A stretch of 64,000 nt of DNA. It comes from Juglans regia (Eukaryota > Streptophyta > Magnoliopsida > Fagales > Juglandaceae). The stretch is from NCBI RefSeq assembly GCF_001411555.2, contig NC_049916.1, positions 21,917,558-21,981,557 on the forward strand. The letters run 5' to 3'. The notes beneath the pieces were generated by a model. That model was not told the DNA's origin. It searched no databases and saw only the letters and a list, made by a program, of their open reading frames with translations. This document shows positions 23,998 through 36,700 of this stretch, one piece after another; positions within the stretch are counted from its first letter, which is position 1; each line of letters starts with the position of its first letter. The translations under genes were made by a program, and so were the position numbers.

Positions 23998-25040
23998 TCA
24001 GTTTGTTCCCAACTAAAAAGCCCGTTTAGTTGGTTAGGCTTTTGGTGGGTTGGTCTTCCACGCATCAGTCGTCACTGTTCACCAATCTCAATCTGCTTAT
24101 GATATCTGTATGAATGCTGCTGAGTAGTGCTAGGCTTGCCGTTAGTATAAATTTATTTTTATATTTTTTAATATTTTTAAATATTTTTAAAAAATAAAAA
24201 ATATATATCAATGTATTAAAAGTTAGTAAAAAATAATTTAAATAATATTTATAATCTTACTGTATGTAAATTTCGTACATTCTTTTTATTAAAAATAAAA
24301 AAATTTAAGATCTACATGAAACAAATAATTTTTTTTAATGATAAATTCCAATTTTATTAAATAAAGTGTACTAGACTTGCACATCATATAATTGGATCTA
24401 AGATTTTAATACGTTTAAGTAGTGAGAAGTGTTGAGAATATTTGTGAATAGTAGTAAAAAAGTAATGAAAAAGTAATAATAAAATATTAAATAGTAGTAA
24501 AAAGTAGATGAAAAGTAATGAATAGTAAAAAAATAGATAAAAAGTAATAATAAAGTAAAAAATAGAAGTGAGAGTACCTGACACTTGCCAAACATACATA
24601 ATTTTTAATGGATGGAATAGTAAGAAAAATCACAAATTTACAAGAATTTGCATAGATTTCAAGAACTTCATAAAAATTATTTACACCCACTGCCACTTGA
24701 CGTTACCATGGTAATCAGCACATAAATTTAATTCATAACGTCTTAAGAAATAGACCTGCTATTCAACCAGCATATAACAACCTTTTTCAACAGAAGGTAG
24801 TCTCTCATGGTTGATGCGACACTACAATTACAATCATTTTGAAGAACCATATGAAGATGTTCCTAAGTCCTAACACAGTCCATCAAGCAAATCAAATGAA
24901 TCAAGCGTTAGGCCGAAAATTGTAAAGAGCTCATGGATTGTTAGGCTATTATCTTTAAATGAGTAACGATGCTTAAGTAGTACTATCACATTGATTGGTT
25001 GTAAAAAATTTAAGTATTCTTGTTCTTGGGATTCTAGTCC

Positions 25041-25233
25041 GGACTCGTTTGGATAGTGAAATGAAATGAAATAGAATAAGATAAAATAATTTTAGATGAG
25101 TTGAATAAAATATTATTTTTTAATATTATTATTATTTTGATATTTGTAATTATTTATTATATTTTAAAGAAAATTTAAAAAAATTATAACGATTATATAA
25201 GATAAGATAAAATGATTCTTCTATCCAAACGTT
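25041..25233. mobile_element. MITE with GGACTCGTTTGGATAG termini
   Basis: Ends GGACTCGTTTGGATAGTG and CTATCCAAACG are inverted repeats. The core carries AAATGAAATGAAATAG, GATGAGTTGAATAAAATATT and ATTTTGATATTTG, matching the family seen at 2118. Confidence 0.75.
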
Positions 25234-25340
25234 AAATCTCACTTTTCCTTTTTTCTTGACAAAATTCTTAGAAGTGCACAAGTTCATTTCAACTCCATCT
25301 TTATGTTACTAATCCATCCTTAACACTCTTGGTATCAGAT

Positions 25341-25362
25341 TCTCTCTCTCTCTCTCTCTCTC
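25341..25362. repeat. (TC)n microsatellite
   Basis: A run of about 11 TC units in intergenic DNA. Confidence 0.95.
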
Positions 25363-26104
25363 CAAATGCTGTCTTCAACCACAAAATAGACCACCCACTG
25401 TTTAAAACAGTATATTGGGAAGAACCAAGAAGGTGAACAAGGTGTAGTGTTTTGTTGAAAATGAGAGTATTGAAACTGATGGCAAAAATACTTTTTCTTT
25501 TTTTTTTCCTACCAATATTGAAAGAAGCATGACACCCATAAATCTGCAAGTTATATATAATTTTGCTAATCTGAACAAAGAGTAGTGTTTTGCTGAAAAT
25601 GGTAACACTATTAAGTTCAAAATCAAATGATAATGATGCTTATAAATTAGACTCATATAAAAACAAACATTAATAAAGCTGTAAAACTTTGTTCTACCTA
25701 TAAGGAAAGAAGCATGCCACCTTTCAATTTTTTCGGGGTTAAACGTTGAGTAACTTAAAAATATTGATAACCCACACCACGATTCTCAATCAGCAAAATC
25801 AAATACAATAAAAAAGCATCGAAGTTAGTCTCGTTTGCATTCAAAACCTACCTCAACTCATCTCATCATTATAACTTTATCAAAATTTTATACAAAATAT
25901 AATAAATAATTCAACTTTTATTCTACTATTTACAAACCATCTCAACTCATCTCTAAATTTAAACGACTCTCTAGAATCAATGGCCGCTACACGGAAAAAT
26001 ATGATATTTTAAAATCTTAGATTTTGTCATTATCAATCACCAATATCTTATGTTAAACCATTTAGAACGTGTTAAATCAACAAGTGTGATCCGAGATGAC
26101 TATT

Positions 26105-26370
26105 GGCTTATCACATTATTAAGACATAAAATAAATAATAAAATATATATTTTTTCATCAGTTTAATCTTTTGAGACAAGTGATAATTTTACATAGTATC
26201 AAAGTAGCGGTCCTGAGTTCAACTCTGACTTTACACTCTATCCCATTTAATTAAATATTTTACCTGTTGACTCGCATGTGAGAGAAAATATTAAGATATA
26301 AAATAAATAATAAAATTTACATTTTTTCATTAGTTTAAATTTAAGTTTTTAGAACAAGTGGTTAGTTGGC
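26105..26370. mobile_element. TRIM-like element with direct terminal repeats
   Basis: A direct repeat occurs at 26117-26185 and 26289-26360. Shared words are ATTAAGAYATAAAATAAATA, ATTTTTTCATYAGTTTAA and ACAAGTG. Just after the left copy is ACATAGTATCAAAGTAG, which resembles the TGGTATCAGAGC primer-binding site of plant retroelements primed by initiator tRNA-Met. No coding sequence lies between the repeats. This fits a terminal-repeat retrotransposon in miniature, somewhat decayed. Exact ends are uncertain. Confidence 0.5.
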
Positions 26371-26815
26371 ACACATTGGGCCATTGCTGAGGGTGTAATC
26401 GATATTGGTTGCAGAAAAGCAGGAATTGAGCTGTCTACATTTTGGGCATGGATTGCTTACGAATCAAGTTCGCTAAAGACTAATGTGTAATACTTTTTTC
26501 TTTTAGCAATATAAGACACCATAAATAAAAGGAGAGACGCCTTTTTTTTTTTTTTTTTCTAAAATTATTCAAATTCAAATATCCAGAGAGGGAAGATCCA
26601 ACCTGAAGAATAAAAAAGAACTGCCTTATCCTTGAACCGAAAGCTTCAACAGTACCTAACTCTGTCACCCTTGCCTTTTAAGCAATAACTCACGTTCAAA
26701 GCTCCCAACCATCATACTTTCTTCCTCCATATTCCCTCAATCCTGAGTGCATCATCAATGAACTTCACGAACCAGTAGTTTGTGTGTCTGTGAAAGCTCC
26801 ATTAACCCATATCAA

Positions 26816-29800
26816 ATGGACAATCAGAAAGGCTCATTCCAGATGCCAGTTAGAATGAGAAGCTCTGCATTGTTAGAAACTTCATGTGGATATTTACTTC
26901 AGGAGCTGCAGGCAAGCCCTTTTTTTTTCCTATGAATTGTATACAAAAGTAATGTTTATGAATCTTTCTCATTCTGTCTTCTTTTACCATAATTTGGGAA
27001 ACAGATGATCTGGGATGAAGTCGGAGAAGACAAATTTGAAAGAGAGAAGGTTCTGCTGGATTCAGAACAGGAGTGTCTAGAAGTTTACAGGAGAAAAGTT
27101 GATAGCGCAAATGTATCTAGAGCTCGCCTGCATCAGGAGTTGGCAGAAGCTGAGGCTGAATTCACCCATCTTCTTCTGTCTCTTGGTGAAAGATCTCTCC
27201 CTGGACGGGTACCCTACTTGAAAAGTCTTGTTTTATTGAGAAAGAATTCAGAATTTCATTGAATTAGTTATAATGGACAGTTGGCCATCTGATCACTGTT
27301 TCATGGCTGACTTCCAGTCATGACATATGCTTTTAGTTGAGTCTTAAATGGACTGATACTGAATTTCGTCTGAACAGCCAGAAAAAATTAGGGGAACACT
27401 GAAAGAGCAGCTAGACTCGATCACCCCTGCTTTGCGGGAGATGCGGCTGAAAAAAGAAGAGAGGGTGAACCAATTCCGAGCATTGCAAGAACAGATTCAG
27501 AAAATTTCTGCAGAAATATCAGGTCAATCAGAGAACCATGATTCATCATCAATTGTCATGGTGAACGAGAATGATCTTTCATTAAAGAAACTAGAGGAGT
27601 ATCAGGTTGAGCTACAAAGACTCCATAATGAGAAGGTACCATTAAGAGTATAAGAAATTGTTTTGTGGACAATGATCACATTTTTCAGATTAGTTATTGC
27701 TTTACTATTTTTACTCTTTTACTTTCTTTGAAGAATGAAAGGCTCCAAAGAGTAGAAAAGTACACAGACAAAGTCCACAACCTATCTTCAATATTGGGGA
27801 TGGATTCCTCGATGATCATCACCAAAGTTCATCCAAGCCTGAATGAATTATCTGGGATGTCAAAAAATATAAGCGACAGTATTTTGGCTAAACTCAATAG
27901 TACGGTAAAGTCTCTGGAGGAAGAAAAGCAGAAGCGGTTTGAGAAGGTAATACTTATGTAGCTATGATCATTGTATTTGAAGCATGAATAATGATATTCA
28001 TGCAACTTTTTTTTATGACCTATTAATGTGATAGTATCACTCCATAAAAACTAAAACAATTTTTTTAATTTCAATTTTAAAATTTACCTAATTATCCTCC
28101 ATATAAAAGAGAATCGTAAAAAATGTTGTATGTGTATCATTATCCGTGTATGTAATGACATGTAAATTGAACTCAATGATGAACAGACCTAATCCGAGGT
28201 TAAATCACACAAATTGAATAATAGTGGTACTAATCACCTCCAGCTTCAGCCTAGTTTCCTTTATTTATTTAATTTTCTCTTTAGAGATGCAATATACTGA
28301 TAGATAAAGTCAGCATATGTCTTCATATAATTTTGCAGCTGTGCCAACTTGGTAGAGCATTGACAAACTTGTGGAATCTTATGGACACACCCTTCGATGA
28401 TCGACATTTGTTTTCACATGTTACCGATTTATTATCAGTCTCGTCTGGAGAAGTGTCAGATCCAGGAAGCCTTACCTCAATTATAATTCAGCAGGTCAGT
28501 ATATAATGCTTTTATGTCACTCAAAAAAGTTTTGGAAACGACAAGACATGACAATGTAGTAAACTGTCCAAGGCTGAAGCTGAAGTCAAGAGGTTGGATC
28601 AGTTAAAAGCAAGCAAGATGAAAGAGCTATTCCTCAAGAAACAGAATGAGCTGGAGGAGATATGCAGTAAGACACACATGGAGATTCCTTCACAGTCAGA
28701 TATGGATAACATAATAAACCTCATAAATTCTGGTGCGATTCTGAGTAATATGTAACTGTTTTTCTCAGAAATGATACTTTTCATCTCAGATTTTGTCATT
28801 CCAGCTAATGTGGCGTATTTTAATTGACTTTTATTAAGTTGCTAAAATTGTGCCACATCAACTGTATATGACTGAAGATGACAAAACTTAAGATGAATAG
28901 TAGCATTGCTCTTGTTTTCTAGAGGTGTGGTGATGTTCTTGTTTGAAATTAAAGGATCCCACAAACTGAATTGAATGTGAAACAGGGGAGATTGACCATG
29001 CCGATCTCCTCATGAGCTTGGATGAACAGATATCACGAGCAAAAGAGGAAGCTTTTAGCAGGAAGATGATAATGGAGAAGGTGGAAAAGTGGATACTGGC
29101 ACGTGATGAGGAGCTCTGGTTGGAAGAATATAACAGGGTTATCAGATACATATATTGCTTTAGATGACAAGTTTCCTCCAACCTTTTACCATTTCCATTA
29201 CATGTTTTTCTTAATCTAAGTATGCTTTCAGGATGAGAATCGATACTCAGTCAGCAGAGGTGCTCACAAGAACCTGAGACGTGCAGAACGTGCCAGAATA
29301 ACAGCCAACAAAATCCCAGGTGATATTCATAAGCTTTGTTTTTTTTGTTTTTTGAATGCCTGACTGCATTGCCAGGCCGTGTAAATAAATGAAAGCTTTT
29401 AAAGACTCATAACAAAACGATGCTGATTTTGCTGAAACATTTTTCCATGTAAATACTAACCAAGTAGATGGTAAAATAGAAAATATTAACAAAATACAAA
29501 TAGAAAAATCTACTAATTTTAGACAGCTTAAGACACTTTACAAGGCATTACAAAATATTTGACTGTATGCGACTTCAACATGGTTCAACTGCAGCTTTGC
29601 TAGATTTGCTAATAGCAAAGACTAAGAGCTGGGAAGAAGAAAGAAACAAAGTTTTCTTGTATGATGAGGTACATATTCTCTTGCTCGTACTATTTTCTGA
29701 TAAAATATTGCATGGAGTATTGGCTAAACATGTAAATAACAAACATCATTTCACCTTTAGTGAGAGTTGATATTCAGAGATAATAGAAGATAGTGTCGAC

Positions 29801-31195
29801 TAGAGTTTTAGAGACAGTAAAATCTGGAGTAAAATAGAAATCAAGCATAAGCAAGAGCATTTATTTTGAATTCACATTAAGGATGACTCTCATTTTCTGG
29901 AGATTTTCTTCTGTTAATCATCGATTCCATACTTCTCTTCCAGTCAATGGCAACCCATTACTTCATATGCCTATATAACCATGCTCATACAGCAGGTTCT
30001 GACTTGCTCAACTGTATTCGTTCTAAGTATAGTGGAGTGACCTCCACTACTATACAATATTTTATCATTACTTTTCACCTACTTTTCACTACTATTCAAT
30101 ATTTTATCATTACTTTTTCACCAATTTTTCACTACTATTGACAGAACATTCTTAGATCACCTCACTACCCAAACGTACCCTGAATTCCCACACTCCTATG
30201 GGATCAATTGGATTTTGTCAATTATATTATAGGCCTCTTTTGCAATCAAGCAAAACGTTACTGCCGATGCTTCAAGCCTGAAAATGCAACTGCTTGTCAT
30301 AAATCAAACGTGAAAATGTAGCTGCTTGTCATAAATTTCTCTTGTCACGCAGCAATTTCAAACTGCAAAATGTTTTGTATGGATGGTTTTAAGTATTGTA
30401 ATTTAAATGAACCTTGTTAAGAAACATAACAAATTTAAATACCAAAAACCTGACAAGAAGAGTTTAGTTGAGAACTCATCAAATCAGTTGCACTCCAACT
30501 CCTGTGTTCTTTTTAACGCCTGACATTTTCAAACTCCTAAAAGTTTGCAATTTCCTGTGTCAATATGGTACTATGCATCTGGACAGACTCATTTGGTAAG
30601 CCATTAAATTGAAAATGACATATTCTGCTGTCTAGGTACCTCTCCTGGCAATGTTGGAAGAGTACAACATGTTAAGGCAGGAAAAGGAGGAGGAGAAGCA
30701 AAGACAAAGGGTTGGTGTAATAAAACAATGCAATAGCAAGTTCAAGTTTTTTTTCCCTTTTTCCTAATCAAGTTCACATATCTATAGCATTCTCCTTTCC
30801 CTAGTACGTCTTCAAACTTTCACAGTAACCAGTTTTTCCTCATCTTCTCTCTGATATATTCTTCCACACAGGAAAAGAAGAAGGTACAAAGCCAAGTAGT
30901 AGTTGAGCAGGAAAATCTGTTTGTATCCAGGCCAGGAACCAGCAGCCGGCGGCTTTCAAACAGGAGCTTAAATGGAGGATTCAGCAATGTTATGCCTTTA
31001 AACAGAAGACTTTCTCTGGGCATCCAACACTTGGGATCAAATAACATTAATTCGGCAACACAAGGCATATCTTTCATAAAGGAGGGAAGGAAGGCACCAG
31101 GTGAAAAGATGTTTTTCCGACCAAGCCTTGCTGCTCATCTTAGAGATGAAACAGCCTCAGTGGTGTCAACATTTTCTGGTCCAATATCTCCCTGA
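26816..31195 (+). CDS. MAP65-family microtubule-associated protein
   Basis: Eleven exons, 26816-26911, 27005-27208, 27378-27635, 27734-27946, 28339-28494, 28573-28732, 28986-29137, 29232-29319, 29595-29668, 30636-30710 and 30872-31195, give 599 residues with all phases consistent. The N-terminal half is coiled coil ([32 protein letters not shown]). The conserved MAP65/Ase1/PRC1 microtubule-binding region follows, with [37 protein letters not shown] and [20 protein letters not shown]. The tail is basic and serine-rich and ends STFSGPISP, where regulatory phosphorylation is usual in the family. The protein crosslinks antiparallel microtubules in cortical arrays, spindle or phragmoplast. It looks closest to the Arabidopsis MAP65-8 type, but that is from memory. 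The first intron has a GC donor (CAG/GCAAGC). The start is the only ATG giving the canonical [11 protein letters not shown]-terminus. Confidence 0.95.
30015..30180. repeat. AT-rich repeat unit in a MAP65 intron
   Basis: Contains two spaced copies of CAATATTTTATCATTACTTT and ends near CACCTCACTACCCAAACG. The words are the reverse complement of those in 24415-24600, so this is a dispersed, probably MITE-type, repeat. Confidence 0.5.
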
Positions 31196-33734
31196 AATTT
31201 GTGTCTGACTCATGGATCTTCATGCATGATGAGACAGAAGACAGACATTTTGAGAAAGTTTATTGTCTTGAAAACTGTAATAAATCCCATAGATGGATAA
31301 ATTCAGGTGTTTATTGAGATAGAAATAGCTACATATTTATGTATTTCGTTGCATATACCAGGATGTCTACGACCTCAGGACATGATGACATATGTGATTC
31401 CAAAGGCAAACAAAATAACATTTAGCTCATCATTGTATCAGTACCAAATATATGTACAATTTGCAGTAAGATGTATCAAATCAAATCAAATAGGTGGGTG
31501 TGTTTTTGAAGTTCTGTCAACCTCTAAATCTTTATGCCAAACCTAAAATATATATCAATCTGTTTTGCTTTCTCGGCCTCAAGCGGTCCTCTATTCGAAA
31601 ATTTGATTTGAGAGACTTTTATTTGCAATAACAAAGTTCTTTACAACCACAGCTTTGTGTTCACGGGTAGATCTTGAGATGAGTTTTGTAACTCATTTTT
31701 ATCTGGCTTTGGACCTTGAGATCTTGAGATGAATTGTAGGGTAGATTTAACATAATATATTAAATTATGTCAATTTGTGAATTTATTTTTATGAATTATA
31801 AAATCTTTTTATGGCCATGACACTTATTGAAGGGGATAAAATATTCAAGTCCAAAATCAGGCCTATCCCACCTAAAGGCCACCACTAGGAGACGAGAGAG
31901 AGAGAGGAAATGGGGACAACGAGAGAGATGAAGTCAGAAGAAAAGCCAGGAAAGGATAGGAGGGGAAGGGAAAAAGTAAAAATGAAAGGAAGATGTCAGA
32001 TGCGCAAAGCAGACGTTCCTCATCACTAGCGAAGCGCACGTGAAAAGAGGGTTAGATAAAAAAGCAAGTGGCCAGACGATTTCAAGAGAGAGCTTCTTCA
32101 AACTCTCGAAGAACACTTCAGGGAGAAGATTTTCTCAACAAACAGATCGTCGATTTCCTTTATATAATGAGAAATGAGAGATTATGATAGATTGTAAAAT
32201 ACTTGTATTATAGTCATGGATATCCTCTCTCCAAACTTTTGTGGACGTAGACATTATATCGAATCATGTAAATTTGAGTATTTCTCTCTCTTTACTTTCT
32301 TTGTATTTATTTTTCATTCACTGTCATGGAGGCACGCACAGTCGCACCGGATTACTGTCGAGGGCTCCAGGCTACACGGTCTTGACAGGTTGAGAACGAC
32401 TATTTCTCTCCTTTTGACTAGTTGTGCAATATTTAGACATCAACACTTCTCTTGTGGAAATTGAGTCTCTCTACCCAAGTATCAGGTAAATATGTTAATG
32501 AATTAAAATAAATAGAAACTTACAGTCATTGTTATTTGTTAATAAAATATTACCAGTAAAAATGAAAAAATATATATTTACATGAGGAGATACAATTAAT
32601 TATTTCTATCAATTAATCGTTAATGCATTATATTTGTTTTGAGGTGCGCCCACCTGATGTGCTACGCAGCAAGTACAGTATCGTTACGTAGAAAGGTACC
32701 AATATTTGATATTTTGAGCGGTCCTACTCCCACCGTTGGAGTTCTTGTTAGTGTTTTTAAAATGTATTTTTATTTTTTATTATTTTATATATATATATAT
32801 TTTTAACACATTTAAATATATTTAAAAAAATAAAAAAAATCATAATGTTATTAAAATATATTTACTTAATCATTAAATAAAAAATAATAATAAAAAACTC
32901 ATAGAGGTAGAAATTAACAGTGAAAATAGTATTTTCTGATCATTTTACACTATCTCTTTTTTATTTTAATTTTTTAAATATTAAGTAAAATAAAATATAT
33001 TTAAAAAAATATGATTTACTGTTAAAAAATAGATTTTTTTATATATTTTTTAAATTTTTCATTTTTTTCAGAAAGAATACATAAAGTTTGCACGTCTTAA
33101 AACTTTATAAACTATTTTCTTAAAATGTATTATTTAAAACAATATTAGATACAATCTTAGATTGTGTGAATCTCGCACATTCTTTTTGAAAAAAATGAAA
33201 TTTATTATTAATAAATGAGTTTTTTATGTAACTTTTAGATTTAATCATGTTTTTAAAAAATTGACAAAACTTGCACAACAAATCATTTTCCTAAATTAAA
33301 TCTTACAGTTTGAATAATAAATGGGTATTTTGAATAGTATTAATTATTTTATTTTATTTTAAATTGGTATATGATAACAAAACTCACAAAGAAAAAAAAA
33401 ATCCTACGTTATCTGTTAGTAAAATCTTATACATTATATTATTATTTTATTTTTATATGATAAAACATATTTATTATTATTATTAAATAATTATTTTTTA
33501 CATATTTTTTAGTATAAATATATCACATATCATTTAATATAATTAAAATAAAATTAAAATATTATTCTATTTGTTAATAGTTAGCTGTGAAGAAAAAAAC
33601 ACGCGTCAGTGTTGAGGCCAAGGAAGTAAAGACCGCATTTCGGTGGGGGGCGGTTAGAACTTTCAAGTTTTTGAAACCCTAGGACTTGGTTGTTGTCTGT
33701 CGGAGTTACACAAGACTATTCTCATTTCTCAATC
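31196..33734. other. Intergenic DNA between MAP65 and TOM20
   Basis: MAP65 3' UTR occupies roughly the first 300 bp. An LTR-like fragment is near 32200-32480. The rest, to about 33580, is very AT-rich with TATTTTTTA-type repeats and no gene. The TOM20 promoter and leader lie immediately before 33735. Confidence 0.6.
32200..32480 (+). mobile_element. Possible Copia-type LTR remnant
   Basis: The words TTTTGTGGACGTAGACATTA and CGAATCATGTAAATTTG resemble the R/U5 part of plant Copia LTRs, which carry GTGGACGTAGGC...AACCACGTAAA. No second LTR, primer site or coding part is seen. Confidence 0.35.
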
Positions 33735-36700
33735 ATGGAGTTTTCTCAGGAGGACTTCGATCGGCTCCTTCTTTCCGAGCACACCCGCCAAACTGCCGAA
33801 GCCAACTACGTCAAGAACCCCCTTGACGCCGATGTTCGTATCTCCTCCTCTCTCTCTCTGTTAATATCAATGTTCTAGGAGTAGTGATCATTATGAATGT
33901 TCATTGCGCACGCATTCTAGTACGTGTTTTGTCTATATATGTTAGTTATATATATTTTTTATTTTATCTGTTAAAATACTCGTTGGAATTTATTCCCATT
34001 TTATGTGTTATGAACCCTCTGGGATACTTGATTATTGGCTTTTTGTAGCGGCTTTAAACTGCTATTTTTGTTGCTTTTTAGTTTTAGTGGTGTGAGTTAT
34101 GAAATTATTGTATGATTGGATACGTGAAATCTCTGCAGAATCTGACAAAATGGGGAGGAGCGTTGCTTGAATTATCACAACTTCAAAATGTTTCCGATTC
34201 GAAGAAGATGATTAGTGGTATTCTTAGGACTTCATAATTTTATTGGAACGTCTGTTGCAAAAAAGTTTTGAACTTTATATTTGATGTGCTTGAAATTTGA
34301 ATTTTATAGAGGCCATTGCGAAGTTGGAGGAGGCTCTGCTTATCGATCCAGTGAAGCATGATGCTCTGTGGTGCCTGGGAAATGCCCACACCTCCCAAGC
34401 ATTTCTCACTCCTGACGTTGATGACGCAAAGGTAGCTTTTGATAAGGCACGTGACTGTTTCCAAAAGGCAGTAGACGAGGTAAATTTCCAGTTTCTGAGT
34501 TTTTAAATTATGTTTTTCTTGAGGTCAGAGAATCTCGTAGAAGCTTGATGGTAGATGTTGTTTTTGTAGGATCCATCTAATGAGCTCTATCGCAAGTCCT
34601 TAGAAGTCACAGATAAGGTAACTTTCAAGTTTCAACTTTTATTTCATTTGAACCTTATTAGCAATGATCCTATACTGAATTTTAATCTAATGACTTGCAC
34701 TGCATTTTTAAATGATTTTTTAAGATGCTGACATTGTATTGTCTCAATGTTGCTTGGGAAAAAAGAGTATATATGGTTTTGTGAGCTTGTGTGGTACTAC
34801 TTATTATCTAGCTGAGAATTTAGTGCTTCTTTAGTGTTTGGGCCATGCATAAGTGCGGTGGAGAGTGGGATTGTGTTGCCCCCACTGATATCCTTGCTAC
34901 TTCAAATTGTCTAGTCTTTACCTCATAAACCAAAGTGTCAATTGATTTTTTTGATGATTTTTCATGCTATTAATTTGATTTCGTTGTTTATTGTTCTTAG
35001 GCACCAGAGTTGCACATGGAGATCCACAAGCATGGGCTTGGTCAACAGACTATGGGTGGGGCATCTTCTGCTTCTGCTTCTGCTTCTGTTAATGAAAAGG
35101 TTAGATTGTCAAAATTTTCCTTCACTTTATAGTTAATGCAAGAGGATTCTGTAAGCTGTAATTGTGTAGAGCCTGTTTACTTGGCTGGACACCCTTTCAG
35201 TGTTGAACAAATCATTGACCAATGCCTTTCGTTTTTTATTCCAAAATTTCTAATAACATAAAATATTTCTCTAAACTTGTAAAGTCACTGTTGGCTTTTT
35301 GTTCTCTTTGATTTGTTGATTGTGTTTGGATGTCAAGTCCTACTGTATTGCAGGCATAGTCTAGTTAACAGAATTTATGGGGCTTGAGATGCCTGTTTTA
35401 GTCAATAGCTCTTTTTGCTCATTGCTGCCACTCGTCAACTCTGTTCCCAGATGTGTATGATATGATGTGGTTATAATGTCTAGTACTTCAACTATCACAC
35501 CTATTCTATGTGAGATGCGATATTGTTAGGTTCCTGGTTTGGGAGAAAGCCTGAGATTCATATAATAAACGTCTATATTTGGATCATATCTTGATGCATT
35601 ACTAAATACATTTCGCATTGAATTTTGAAACAGATTCTGACTGGATTGTTAAGCTGGTTGTGGTTGGGTCTGGTCTTGATTGGGGTGCCCCTTTTGTCAG
35701 TTGTTTGGGTCACCATCATGGAATCATCATTCATTGTGTTCTTTCAGCCATGACTTGCTCTTACCCATACTTCTTAATCAGTCCCATTTTTCGCTGCACA
35801 TGATTGAACAATCTTAATGTGCCCCTCCTTTCACCTATTGGTCATACTTCCAGCTTCTCATCCTACAAATAGGATCATGTAGTTACATAACCCAGAAGTA
35901 ACGAGGCCACAACTTGGTCTGATTTGCAGTTGAATGATTTATTGAATTTACTTGGTAAATCTTGCAATTCAAAATCCATGGCAAACGATTGTTTTGGATA
36001 TCATTTGGGTTATCACTAAATTCAGTTGTGGCCCAACATGAGACAACATGCATTGTCTTGGTTAGAGCTAATGTCCCTTAAGGTTTGGCTCAAGTGGTAA
36101 AGGCATTGGGTTTGGGGGTATGCTCCCCCTAGGTCTAAGGTTCAAATCCCTTTGGGTGCAAACAATCTCTAGGGCCCATCGGATTGAGAGATTTTTCTCT
36201 TGAATTACTTGAGGTGTACTTGCGGGAAACTCCTTGTCGAGGGCTTGTGCACCCCTGGGATTAGTCAGGACGCTATTCCTGGACACCCGGTGCCCAAAAA
36301 AAAAAAAAAATGTTGTCATTATTGTGTGTCACATTTGAAAGAGATGTTAGGTTTCACAACCCTCTTAAAGATTAGATACATGGATGCTAGCTATTTGTGC
36401 AAGTGTCTGTGGATTATCATCTTTCTAAGCACACATCCGCTGTGGAGAGCCCGTTGGATTAGGCTTGAGCAGAAAGGGGCTTGTTAATGAATGTGGAAGG
36501 GCCACATGGGCTGGGACCTCGATGATTGGAGTCTCTTAGGCCCACCAACACTATGTGGCGGGCTAAGGATTCATCTCGGGCCCGAGTCTCATCCACCTCG
36601 GGCTTGAGAGCCCCAAACCGATTGACTGCCCTGCTGGCATCACAGAAAATGCCGTCGACTGCTGCCTACCCTACAGGCCCAAACAGAGTACGCCCAAAGG

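Larger units (their letters stand above)
23817..24155. repeat. Duplicated U6-bearing block, copy 2
   Basis: This direct-orientation copy of 19726-20075 includes U6, its promoter and about 150 bp farther upstream. The left boundary falls next to TTTGGGAAAGGAG, shared by both copies. Sequence to the left of the two blocks differs. Confidence 0.9.
24160..26815. other. Intergenic DNA between U6 copy 2 and the MAP65 gene
   Basis: No gene is seen. The region holds an AT-rich repeat with AGTAGTAAAAAGTAATGAA words (about 24415-24600), whose complementary relative lies at about 30015-30180. It also holds a MITE (25041-25233), a TC microsatellite (25341-25362), a MITE remnant (about 25835-25965) and a TRIM-like element (about 26105-26370). 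The MAP65 promoter and leader occupy the right end. Confidence 0.6.
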
